From NCBI GenBank assembly GCA_913050015.1, contig CAJXAZ010000001.1, positions 1 through 64,000 of the forward strand: a DNA stretch of 64,000 nt, read 5' to 3'. The position numbers and the translations under genes are program-made. Below, piece by piece: positions 56,940 through 64,000 of this stretch; positions within the stretch are counted from its first letter, which is position 1, and each line of letters opens with the position of its first letter. The DNA comes from an uncultured Gammaproteobacteria bacterium (GTDB taxonomy: Bacteria; Pseudomonadota; Gammaproteobacteria; Magnimaribacterales; D2472). The notes beneath the pieces were generated by a model that had not been told where the DNA came from, ran no database searches, and saw only the letters and a list, made by a program, of their open reading frames with translations.

Positions 56940-57506
56940 TTATTTAGTGTGAAGCAATTTTTGTGCTTCAGGTATTTCTTCAGAGCATATCAAATCAAAC
57001 GCTTGGGCAAACTTACAGTAAGCATCTTCTAATAACTCTTTATCATTTGGATGAAATTTATTTAATACCCAATCACTTACCATATTCTTATCTCCGGGAT
57101 GCCCAACACCTATTCGAACTCTTAAAAATTTCTTTGAAGATGATTTTTCAAATATATCTCGTAGTCCATTGTGACCACCATGACCGCCATCTATCTTCAA
57201 CCTAACCTCGCCAGGATTTAAATCTAAATCATCATGAAGTAATATTATTTTGTCCTCAGCTAGATTCATATTTTTCATTAGTTTTGATATCGTCTTACCA
57301 CTATTATTTACATAGTTATCTGGAATGACCCATAGAATTTGTTCAGAGTGTGAATAGGCAATGTCAGCTTCTATTTTTGATTTATATACAAATTTATTAC
57401 AGTAGATGGGAGCTATTTTTAAAAGCCAGTCTTTGCCAATATTATGCCTAGTATTGTCATATTTAGCTCCAGGGTTTCCTAGGCCAACAAAACAAAGTTT
57501 AGGCAC
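56940..57506 (-). CDS. pth: Peptidyl-tRNA hydrolase
   Basis: 188 aa. Frees tRNA from dropped-off peptidyl-tRNA. FVGLGNPGAKYDNTRHNIG (5-23) has the catalytic His and Asn. LLHDDLDLNPGEVRLKIDGGHGGHNGLRDI and RVRIGVGHPG are typical. Lies between rplY and ychF as in most Gammaproteobacteria. It may matter more here if ispE transcripts lose their stop (see findings). Confidence 0.97.
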   Translation of the reverse strand: MPKLCFVGLGNPGAKYDNTRHNIGKDWLLKIAPIYCNKFVYKSKIEADIAYSHSEQILWVIPDNYVNNSGKTISKLMKNMNLAEDKIILLHDDLDLNPGEVRLKIDGGHGGHNGLRDIFEKSSSKKFLRVRIGVGHPGDKNMVSDWVLNKFHPNDKELLEDAYCKFAQAFDLICSEEIPEAQKLLHTK

Positions 57507-57518
57507 TTTTTAGCTCTC

Positions 57519-58202
57519 TTAAGATCCTTCTTCTTCGCTACTGTCGCCATCTGATGTAGATTCATCAGAATCGCCAGATGAATCTTCAGCAGCTACTTCA
57601 TCAACAGGCTCTTCAACCACTTCAGCTCTTGGAGCATTAACGGCAATAACCATTTGATCAGTTTCTTCTGTTAGACCTTGAATTTCAGCACCTTCAGGTA
57701 ATTCAATTTCTGTAAGCTTGATGGATTGACCAAGCGCTAGCTCAGAAATATCGATATCAATAGATTCAGGTATATTACCTGCAAGACATAAGACCTCTAT
57801 TTCTCTAATATTTTTCTGAAGAACTCCGCCGTCATTTTTAACACCTGAACAGTCTTCTTCATTAGTGAAGTTAACTGGTATGACAACTTTAAGTTTAGTC
57901 TTCTTAGAAACTCTTAAAAAGTCTGCATGAAGAAACCTACCTCTAGCAGGATCTTTTTGTAGTTCTTTTAGTACAACTTTTTCTTCTAGCTCACCAGTTT
58001 TAATTACTAAAACCTGTGTATAAAAAAGCTCATTTTGAGATGCTTTCGTTAACTCATTTAGTCTAAGCTTTATATTTAGAGATTCTTTTTCATCTCCATA
58101 AATAATAGCTGGGATCATGCCATCTATTTTTCTTATTACTCTAGCCTTATTAGTTCCAGTTCTTTCTCTTGGATCGGCATTTAAAATTATTTCTTCACTC
58201 AT
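57519..58202 (-). CDS. rplY: 50S ribosomal protein L25, long CTC form
   Basis: 227 aa. N-terminal 5S rRNA-binding domain (PRERTGTNKARVIRKIDGMIPAIIYG, about 11-36) and the TL5/CTC beta domain (about 95-190). The last 30 residues are a Ser/Asp/Glu-rich acidic tail (DSSGDSDESTSDGDSSEEEG). GAGGAT ribosome site. Lies between prs and pth, the usual order. Confidence 0.96.
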   Translation of the reverse strand: MSEEIILNADPRERTGTNKARVIRKIDGMIPAIIYGDEKESLNIKLRLNELTKASQNELFYTQVLVIKTGELEEKVVLKELQKDPARGRFLHADFLRVSKKTKLKVVIPVNFTNEEDCSGVKNDGGVLQKNIREIEVLCLAGNIPESIDIDISELALGQSIKLTEIELPEGAEIQGLTEETDQMVIAVNAPRAEVVEEPVDEVAAEDSSGDSDESTSDGDSSEEEGS

Positions 58203-58211
58203 AATATCCTC

Positions 58212-59165
58212 TTATATAAATATTTCACTTAATGATTCTTCATTACTTAGTCTTTTAATGCACTCTGCAATAGTTACTGACAGCGAAATGACGCGTATTT
58301 TACTGCATTTTTCGCCTTCATGTGACAAAGGAATGGAATTAGTTACAACTAGTTCATCAATTTCTGAATTATTTATCCTTTCAATCGCAGGTCCTGAAAG
58401 TACAGGGTGTGTAATATATGCTTTAACTGCGGCAGCGCCTTGGTCTTTAAGGGCTTTTGCTGCATTGCACAAAGTACCAGCAGTATCAATAATGTCATCT
58501 GGAACTATACAAATCTTACCTTCAATATCACCTATTATATTCATAACTTCTGATTGATTCGCAACAGCTCTTCTTTTGTCAATAATTGCTAAGTCAGCAT
58601 CATTTAGTTGCTTAGCAAGAGCTCTAGATCTTACAACACCTCCAACATCGGGTGAAACAACAACTATATTATTGTCTGGGTTGGTTTCTTTGATATCTTG
58701 AACCATCAACTTAGTTGCATATACATTATCAGCCGGCATATCGAAAAAGCCCTGAATAGTCTCTGAATGAAGATCAACGGTTAGAACTCTATCTATACCA
58801 ACTGTGGAGAACATATCAGCAACAACCTTTGCGCTTATGGGAACTCTTACAGATCTTACTCTTCTGTCCTGTCTAGCGTAGCCGTAATACGGAACTATCG
58901 CAGTTATCCTTGCAGCTGAAGATCTTTTGAGTGCATCAGCAAGAAACATTAATTCCATTAAATTTTTATTTGTAGGTGCGCAAGTAGATTGAATAATAAA
59001 GGTATCATGCCCTCTAACATTATCTTCAATTTGAACTTTTATCTCACCATCTGAGAAATAACCAACATCAGCTTTAGATAGCTCCTTACCGAGCACCTTG
59101 CATACCTCAGCAGCAAGCTCAGGGTTAGCAGTTCCTGTAAATATATCTAAATTACTGTAGCTCAT
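58212..59165 (-). CDS. prs: Ribose-phosphate pyrophosphokinase
   Basis: 317 aa. Makes PRPP for purines, pyrimidines, His, Trp and [19 protein letters not shown] and [10 protein letters not shown] (about 94-103) are ATP-site segments. [20 protein letters not shown] is the flexible catalytic region, and [19 protein letters not shown] (about 220-238) the PRPP-binding loop. Its ribosome site lies in a hairpin loop touching the 3' end of tRNA-Gln. Confidence 0.97.
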   Translation of the reverse strand: MSYSNLDIFTGTANPELAAEVCKVLGKELSKADVGYFSDGEIKVQIEDNVRGHDTFIIQSTCAPTNKNLMELMFLADALKRSSAARITAIVPYYGYARQDRRVRSVRVPISAKVVADMFSTVGIDRVLTVDLHSETIQGFFDMPADNVYATKLMVQDIKETNPDNNIVVVSPDVGGVVRSRALAKQLNDADLAIIDKRRAVANQSEVMNIIGDIEGKICIVPDDIIDTAGTLCNAAKALKDQGAAAVKAYITHPVLSGPAIERINNSEIDELVVTNSIPLSHEGEKCSKIRVISLSVTIAECIKRLSNEESLSEIFI

Positions 59166-59167
59166 TT

Positions 59168-59188
59168 ATATTAGATCCTCTCTAATAT
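59168..59188 (-). promoter_or_regulatory. Hairpin holding the prs ribosome site next to tRNA-Gln
   Basis: ATATTAGA (arm 59188-59181 read on the minus strand), loop GAGGA, TCTAATAT (59175-59168). The Shine-Dalgarno bases are in the loop, the first arm base is the last base of the tRNA CCA, and the second arm ends two bases before the prs ATG. Release of the tRNA could free the SD. Confidence 0.45.
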
Positions 59189-59262
59189 GGTTGGGGTGGA
59201 AGGATTCGAACCTACGCATGACTGGATCAAAACCAGTTGCCTTACCGCTTGGCTACACCCCA
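59188..59262 (-). tRNA. tRNA-Gln (anticodon TTG)
   Basis: 75 nt, CCA encoded; acceptor TGGGGTG with CACCCCA-type 3' arm, anticodon arm ACTGG-TTTTGAT-CCAGT, T-loop GGTTCGAATCC. U1-A72, typical for tRNA-Gln. It is embedded between ispE and prs, as in Pseudomonas. No separate promoter is visible, and its first ten bases are the last codons and stop of ispE. Confidence 0.96.
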
Positions 59263-60080
59263 AAGTTATCCAAACTCTCTAAACGCGAATATTGTAATGG
59301 TTTAGCTAAAAAGAATCTCCACTTAGAAGGAATTATTTTCAAAATTTTTCTCATTTCAATATCACTTGTATATTTTATAAACATTGAAGAGCCACTTCCA
59401 GAAAGGCATATTTCATGTTTTTTAATATTCTTTTGATAAAATTCTTCAATTGACTTGTTTTTTTCAATAAATATATTCCAGAAGGAATTTTGTTCAGAAA
59501 TTAGAGCATTAGAGCTACCTGCTTCCCAATTATCATATTGATCAAACATTTCTTTTGATGAATTGAAAATCATAGGATCAATAATTACAACTTTTTCCGA
59601 TATTGAATCTTTTGGAATAAAAATATCTCCAATACCTCTAGCATAGGCATTTTTACCTTTAATAAAGAATGGAACATCTGCGCCTATTGTTCTCCCTATA
59701 TCAGTCATTTTTTTTTCATCTAAATTCATATTCCAAATCTTATTAAGGGCCAATATCGTTGTAGCTGCATTTGAGCTCCCACCTCCTAATCCAGCTCCTA
59801 TAGGAATATTTTTCTTTACACTAATATTTACACCATGATTACTATTTACGATGTCTTGCATGGCCTTGGCTGCTTTAAAAATAATGTTATTTTCTGGAGC
59901 TATTGATGCTTCATCGCAACTAACAGAGATGCGGTCTGGGCAATCGCTAAAAACTAAGTCATCACATAAATCAATAAGTTGAAAAGAGGTATCTAACTCA
60001 TGATAGCCATTGGAAAGTTTCCTTAGTATCTTTAAATGGAGATTAATTTTTGCGGGAGATTTAATAGTTATATCTTTCAT
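59253..60080 (-). CDS. ispE: 4-diphosphocytidyl-2-C-methyl-D-erythritol kinase
   Basis: 275 aa GHMP kinase of the MEP isoprenoid pathway (dxr is also in the window). SPAKINLHLKIL (8-19) with the catalytic Lys, ATP loop NIPIGAGLGGGSSNAA (about 90-105) and C-terminal CLSGSGSSMF are clear. ATGA overlap with lolB. The stop TAG lies inside tRNA-Gln: the CDS and tRNA share ten bases (59253-59262). Confidence 0.95.
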   Translation of the reverse strand: MKDITIKSPAKINLHLKILRKLSNGYHELDTSFQLIDLCDDLVFSDCPDRISVSCDEASIAPENNIIFKAAKAMQDIVNSNHGVNISVKKNIPIGAGLGGGSSNAATTILALNKIWNMNLDEKKMTDIGRTIGADVPFFIKGKNAYARGIGDIFIPKDSISEKVVIIDPMIFNSSKEMFDQYDNWEAGSSNALISEQNSFWNIFIEKNKSIEEFYQKNIKKHEICLSGSGSSMFIKYTSDIEMRKILKIIPSKWRFFLAKPLQYSRLESLDNFGV

Positions 60081-60568
60081 AAACTTTCAAGGAAACTTTT
60101 CACTTCATAGTCCTTGTATCTAATGTTAAAAGTTATCTTTTTATCTTTCTTGAAACAGTCAATGTAGAGTTCTTTTGGCTTAATTAATTTTTTTAATGGA
60201 TCATAATTGCCTGAAAGGCATTCAAATATAATTTTTTGAAAATACGGACCATGATTAACTAAGCTTTCTTCAAGAAAGTTACTTTTAATTTTATAGCTGC
60301 TGGAAGCCTCTTTATTAGCATTTAGCTCAATATTTGCTACATTTCCAATAAAGGCTTTGTTAACCTGTATAATAGTCAAACTCTTATTGGATATAACTTT
60401 GAGGTTAAATGAACTGTTTTGGTAATTTTCTGAATTAATCATAACTTTGCCACTATATTCATTTATCAAACCACTACTAGTAGGGTAAATACTTGCACAT
60501 GAATAAAATAAACCACTTAAAAGTAATACAAAAAATTTATTAAAAATGGAATTACAGCTATTTGGCAT
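60077..60568 (-). CDS. lolB: Probable outer-membrane lipoprotein receptor LolB
   Basis: 163 aa. A signal peptide with hydrophobic core FFVLLLSGL is followed by Cys24, a lipobox-like SC site (LFYSC, imperfect because -3 is Phe). The rest is mostly beta-strand-like, as in LolB, but I see no strong motif. Assignment rests on the conserved position between hemA (divergent) and ispE. LolB inserts lipoproteins in the outer membrane. Its 5' end overlaps hemA on the other strand by 23 bases. Confidence 0.6.
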   Translation of the reverse strand: MPNSCNSIFNKFFVLLLSGLFYSCASIYPTSSGLINEYSGKVMINSENYQNSSFNLKVISNKSLTIIQVNKAFIGNVANIELNANKEASSSYKIKSNFLEESLVNHGPYFQKIIFECLSGNYDPLKKLIKPKELYIDCFKKDKKITFNIRYKDYEVKSFLESL

Positions 60569-61775
60569 AAATCATAAAACTTCCAATGTTTCTGAGAGAG
60601 AGCAATTTATTATAAATGACTCTAACCAAGTTTTATTGCATTCTTTTTTAAAAGAAAGACTTGGGAGTAAAATTGATTCCTTTTTTGGAATATCCACATG
60701 CAATAGAACAGAGATTTATATTCTTGGCGACCCTGGTATTGCAAAATCCGTCTTAAGAGAAACTAGAGAATGTTTGAACATTAGTATTGATGCTAAAAAC
60801 TTCTATTTTCTATTCGACCAAGATGCCTTCATACACATGAGTAAAGTTGCGTCAGGAATTGATTCGCAAGTTCTCGGAGAGCAGGAGATATTTGGACAAT
60901 TTAAAAAAGCAATAAAGAGTGCCCAAGACCTAAAAATTATTAAACCAAGACTTCTGGCTTACTCAGACAAAGTTATTGAGATAGTAAAAAAGGCAAGAAC
61001 TAAAACTGAAATAGGTTTAAACCCTCTATCTGTGAGCGGCTTATCATTTAATTTAGTTAAGAATATTTTTGAGAAGCCTGAGGAGCAGAATATTTTGATA
61101 GTAGGTGCAGGATCACTTGCACATGCTGTTATTAAAAATTTATTTAAAAATGGAATTGAAAATATAAGGGCGGTGAATAGAAATATTAGAGAGATAGTTA
61201 TCTCTGATGAATTCAAGGTAATGCCTGCCTCGTTGGAAAAACTTCATGATGAATTAGAAGTTGCTGATATCGTTATAGCCTCAGCAACAACAGATCTTCC
61301 TTTAATTGGAAAGGGTGCTGTAGAAAATGCTTTGAAGCTTAGAAAAAATAAACCAATGCTTCTTATAGATTTGTCAGTCCCAAGAAATATAGAAGAAGAA
61401 ATAAAAAATATTGAACAAGCATATCTTTTCTCCATTGATGATATTGAAAAAATCACCCAAGATAACTTTGGCCAGAGATCCATTGAGGCTGAAAAAGCTT
61501 TAAATATTATAGTTATAGAATCTCAAGTGGCTATACGAGAGCTTGATAAAAAGTTTCTTAAAGACAGCATAAATAAACATTTAGAAGAATTTTTAAATTC
61601 GTTATCTGAGGAAGAGATAAGCAGATTTAAGAAAGCTGAGGATTTAAAGCAGATGATTACTAACTTAGCTATTATTAAGTCAGAGAATAATATAACAACT
61701 AGAATTGCTGAACTGGAGAGCTTAGAGTCTCACGTTATAGAGTCTATGTTTAAAAGGTATATAGATAATGCATGA
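60546..61775 (+). CDS. hemA: Glutamyl-tRNA reductase
   Basis: 409 aa. First step of tetrapyrrole synthesis by the C5 route, reducing Glu-tRNA to glutamate-1-semialdehyde. The start is secure: MELQLFGINHKTSNVSERE matches the family N-terminus. Catalytic Cys52 is in GISTCNRTEIY. GIDSQVLGEQEIFGQFKKA (about 105-123) follows, then an NADPH domain (ILIVGAGSLAHAVIKNL) and a C-terminal dimerisation helix. Followed by prfA with an 8-base overlap. Confidence 0.97.
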   Translation: MELQLFGINHKTSNVSEREQFIINDSNQVLLHSFLKERLGSKIDSFFGISTCNRTEIYILGDPGIAKSVLRETRECLNISIDAKNFYFLFDQDAFIHMSKVASGIDSQVLGEQEIFGQFKKAIKSAQDLKIIKPRLLAYSDKVIEIVKKARTKTEIGLNPLSVSGLSFNLVKNIFEKPEEQNILIVGAGSLAHAVIKNLFKNGIENIRAVNRNIREIVISDEFKVMPASLEKLHDELEVADIVIASATTDLPLIGKGAVENALKLRKNKPMLLIDLSVPRNIEEEIKNIEQAYLFSIDDIEKITQDNFGQRSIEAEKALNIIVIESQVAIRELDKKFLKDSINKHLEEFLNSLSEEEISRFKKAEDLKQMITNLAIIKSENNITTRIAELESLESHVIESMFKRYIDNA

Positions 61776-62853
61776 GTCAATGTTGGTAAAACTAGGGAAG
61801 CTGCAAATCAGATTGGCTGAAATAGAGGAATTATTAATTGATTCAGAAACAATCAAGGATATGGAAAATTACACTCTTTTAAATAAAGAATTTGCAGATT
61901 TAAAACCTATTGTTGATAAATTTAAAGAATATAAAGTTGTAGTCGAAGCCATTAAAGATGCTAATGAAATCATTGAATCTGGCGATGAGGATCTAATCAG
62001 TTTGGCTGAAGAAGAGTTAAAGGAATCACTTCATAAACCAGATTTACTAGAGCAGGAATTAAAGGTGATGCTTCTTCCAAAAGACACTGCCGATGACGGA
62101 TCTGCTTTCTTGGAGATTAGAGCCGGTGCTGGAGGCGACGAAGCAGGGATATTTGCAGGCGATCTTTTTAGAATGTATTCAAGACTTGCAGAAAGAGAAG
62201 GCTGGAATATCGATGTAATTGATATCAAGCAAGCAGAGCAGGGTGGCTTGAAAGAAGTTGTTGCTCAATTGGAAGGAAAGAGTGTTTTTAAAGTTTTAAA
62301 ATTCGAGTCAGGAGTTCATAGGGTCCAGAGGGTTCCTGAAACAGAGTCACAGGGAAGGATTCATACATCTACATGTACAGTAGCAGTTCTGCCTGAGGTC
62401 AAAGAAGTTCAGGATATTGCTATAGATAAAAATGATTTAAGAGTTGATACATACAGGGCATCTGGAGCAGGTGGTCAGCACGTAAACAAGACCGATTCGG
62501 CTGTAAGGTTAACTCATATCCCATCAGGTCTAGTGGTTGAGTGTCAAGATGGAAGATCTCAACATAAAAATAAAGAGAAGGCATTATCATTGCTTGCTGC
62601 GAAGCTAAAGCAACAAGAAGTGGAAAGCCAGCAAGAGAGTATTGCAAGTGAGCGAAAAATTTTAGTTGGAACAGGTGATAGAAGTGAAAAAATTAGAACC
62701 TATAACTTTCCTCAGGGAAGAATGACAGACCACAGAATTAAGCTAACCCAACATAATTTAGATCAAATTATGGATGGAGACATAAAAACCATATGTGATG
62801 CACTTATAGCTGAAAATCAATTGGCAATGTTATCCCAACTTGAATCAGAATAA
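61768..62853 (+). CDS. prfA: Peptide chain release factor 1
   Basis: 361 aa. Reads UAA and UAG. GGQ is at 235-237 in RASGAGGQHVNKTDSA, and the stop-recognition PxT motif is PET in RVPETESQGRIHTS. prmC, which methylates the GGQ Gln, is the next gene. The hemA-prfA-prmC order is the standard one. Confidence 0.98.
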   Translation: MHESMLVKLGKLQIRLAEIEELLIDSETIKDMENYTLLNKEFADLKPIVDKFKEYKVVVEAIKDANEIIESGDEDLISLAEEELKESLHKPDLLEQELKVMLLPKDTADDGSAFLEIRAGAGGDEAGIFAGDLFRMYSRLAEREGWNIDVIDIKQAEQGGLKEVVAQLEGKSVFKVLKFESGVHRVQRVPETESQGRIHTSTCTVAVLPEVKEVQDIAIDKNDLRVDTYRASGAGGQHVNKTDSAVRLTHIPSGLVVECQDGRSQHKNKEKALSLLAAKLKQQEVESQQESIASERKILVGTGDRSEKIRTYNFPQGRMTDHRIKLTQHNLDQIMDGDIKTICDALIAENQLAMLSQLESE

Positions 62854-63681
62854 TTGAGCCCTAATCTTAATTATTATAAAAATAAAGTTGCCGATACCTG
62901 GCCCCATGATCATGAGATATCAAAAGAGTTTATTTTTTATTTAAAAGAAGTCTTAGGCCTCAAAGACACTGCTATTTACATAGATAGAGACTATCTTTTA
63001 TCTAATGATGAGCAAGGGGCTATAGAAGAATTTATTAATCATAAAAAAAATGGAGTACCTTTAGACTATATTTTAAAAAAATCTTTTTTTTATGGAAATG
63101 AGTTTCTGGTTGATAAAAGAGTTCTTATTCCAAGACCTGAAACTGAGCTTCTTGTAGATTACATAAATAATTTAAAATTCTTAGATGATATAAAAATTTT
63201 AGATGCGGGAACTGGGTCGGGTTGCATTGGTATTTCTATTGCTATCGATAATCCAAATATCGAAGTCTATGGCCTTGATTATTCAGCTAAATCTATTGAG
63301 GTTGCCAATGCTAATAAAAATTATTTTGAGTTAAATAATTTCTCTTTGATTCATTCTGACTGGTTATCATCGATAAAAGATAGATCAATTGACATTGTTG
63401 TCAGCAATCCACCCTATATCGACTCAGAGGACAAGCATTTAAGGGACTTAATACATGAACCGATCTCAGCCTTAGTTGCCTCTGAAGGAGGCTTAGGAGA
63501 CTTTAAGGTTATTTCTTACCAAGCTTCTTTAAAGCTCAAAAAGGGTGGGATACTGATCTTTGAGCATGGTTACCAACAGGCGAGTTACGTGTCAAACATT
63601 ATGAGGGAGAATGGTTTTAATAATATTGAGTCATTTAAAGATCATCAATCACACCTAAGAATAACTAAGGGTATAATTTAA
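62854..63681 (+). CDS. prmC: Release factor glutamine methyltransferase PrmC
   Basis: 275 aa. Methylates the Gln of the GGQ motif in RF1/RF2. N-terminal helical RF-binding domain, VLIPRPETELLVDYI (about 89-103), SAM loop DAGTGSGCIGISIA (about 116-129) and catalytic NPPY at 185-188. TTG start directly after the prfA stop, which keeps translation coupled. Confidence 0.96.
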   Translation: MSPNLNYYKNKVADTWPHDHEISKEFIFYLKEVLGLKDTAIYIDRDYLLSNDEQGAIEEFINHKKNGVPLDYILKKSFFYGNEFLVDKRVLIPRPETELLVDYINNLKFLDDIKILDAGTGSGCIGISIAIDNPNIEVYGLDYSAKSIEVANANKNYFELNNFSLIHSDWLSSIKDRSIDIVVSNPPYIDSEDKHLRDLIHEPISALVASEGGLGDFKVISYQASLKLKKGGILIFEHGYQQASYVSNIMRENGFNNIESFKDHQSHLRITKGII

Positions 63682-63685
63682 AGAG

Positions 63686-64000
63686 ATGAAATACACAGGT
63701 TACATAGAGGGATACTACGGAAAACTTTTATCTTGGGATGAAAGAATTGAGATCATAGGCCATCTTTCTCAAAATAACCTAAATACATACTTTTATTGTC
63801 CAAAAGAAGACCCTCAGCATAGATCGGAGTGGAAAAAACCGTATTCCCAGAATTGGCTAGACTTATTTTCAAACTTCATCAGTGTCTCTGACAAAAATGG
63901 TATTAATGTAATTTTTGGGATATCGCCAGGATTAGATTTCAACGACTCGTTAGAGGATTTATTTTTAAAGATAAATGCAATTACTAGCTTGGGTATTAAC
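63686..64000 (+). CDS. GH84-type beta-N-acetylglucosaminidase, N-terminal part (runs off window)
   Basis: First 105 residues only. GYIEGYYGKLLSWDERIEII (5-24), NLNTYFYCPKEDPQHRSEW (31-49) and IFGISPGLDF match the start of the GH84 catalytic barrel (O-GlcNAcase/hyaluronidase-like family). The catalytic Asp pair would lie past the window end. It starts straight at the barrel, without signal peptide or the N-terminal domain of gut-bacterial GH84, so it is probably cytoplasmic. Starts four bases after prmC, likely the same transcript. Bacterial relatives with an acetyltransferase domain at the C-terminus are known; that cannot be checked here. Confidence 0.85.
   Translation, partial: MKYTGYIEGYYGKLLSWDERIEIIGHLSQNNLNTYFYCPKEDPQHRSEWKKPYSQNWLDLFSNFISVSDKNGINVIFGISPGLDFNDSLEDLFLKINAITSLGIN

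Noticed and set aside
58117..58557. Open frame of 146 codons on + inside prs/rplY
   Set aside because: It lies antisense to strongly conserved prs and the rplY start, and its translation is a Ser/Ile/Leu-rich shadow with no motif.

Overview
This 64 kb window looks like a stretch of core chromosome from a small, AT-rich, streamlined gammaproteobacterium. A marine SAR86-type cell is my best guess. That is an inference from three things: the low GC, the very tight packing (many ATGA, TAATG and TAGTG stop/start overlaps, many TTG and GTG starts, no gap above about 160 bases), and gene orders typical of Gammaproteobacteria (rpsB-tsf-pyrH-frr through lpxB-rnhB-dnaE-accA; pepA-valS divergent from lptFG; map-glnD; carAB-greA-rlmE-ftsH-glmM-secG; rimP-nusA-infB-rbfA-truB-rpsO-pnp; lolB-ispE-prs-rplY-pth-ychF divergent from hemA-prfA-prmC). 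I see no phage, insertion sequence, integron, CRISPR array, rRNA operon or biosynthetic cluster.

Layout. 1-18.5 kb (+): ribosomal protein S2 tail, EF-Ts, UMP kinase and ribosome recycling factor, then envelope genes (uppS, cdsA, dxr, rseP, bamA, skp, lpxD-fabZ-lpxA-lpxB), then rnhB, dnaE, accA and tilS. 18.6-33.5 kb: mixed orientation, with a crotonase, leuA, holD-rimI, a tandem pair of glutathione-peroxidase-like genes, an ElaA-type acetyltransferase, a 3'-shortened valS, pepA, lptF-lptG, an RDD protein, a POT peptide transporter, and dapE and dapD. 33.5-36.8 kb (-): glnD and map. 37-46.7 kb (+): carA-carB-greA-rlmE-ftsH-glmM-tpiA-secG. 46.7-55 kb: tRNA-Leu(GAG) on the minus strand, then initiator tRNA and rimP-nusA-infB-rbfA-truB-rpsO-pnp. 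55.1-55.7 kb: two tiny related membrane proteins, each followed by a terminator. 55.7-60.6 kb (-): lolB, ispE, tRNA-Gln, prs, rplY, pth, ychF, tRNA-Met. 60.5-64 kb (+): hemA, prfA, prmC and the start of a GH84-type glycosidase that runs off the window.

How the genes work together. Most of the window serves translation (S2, EF-Ts, RRF, IF2, RimP, RbfA, S15, L25, RF1, PrmC, Pth, TruB, RlmE, TilS, ValRS, four tRNAs), envelope building (isoprenoid and phospholipid precursors, lipid A acyl chains, LPS export, outer-membrane protein assembly) and nucleotide or amino-acid precursor supply (PyrH, CarAB, Prs, LeuA, DapD/E).

The most interesting deviations are: the paralogous 71/77-residue two-helix membrane proteins; a ValRS missing roughly 200 C-terminal residues; an initiator tRNA with a U1-U72 mismatch in place of C1-A72; an ispE reading frame that ends inside tRNA-Gln; an inverted tRNA-Leu; absence of holC, folP and yhbY from their usual slots; several candidate RNA or operator structures; and the partial GH84 gene.
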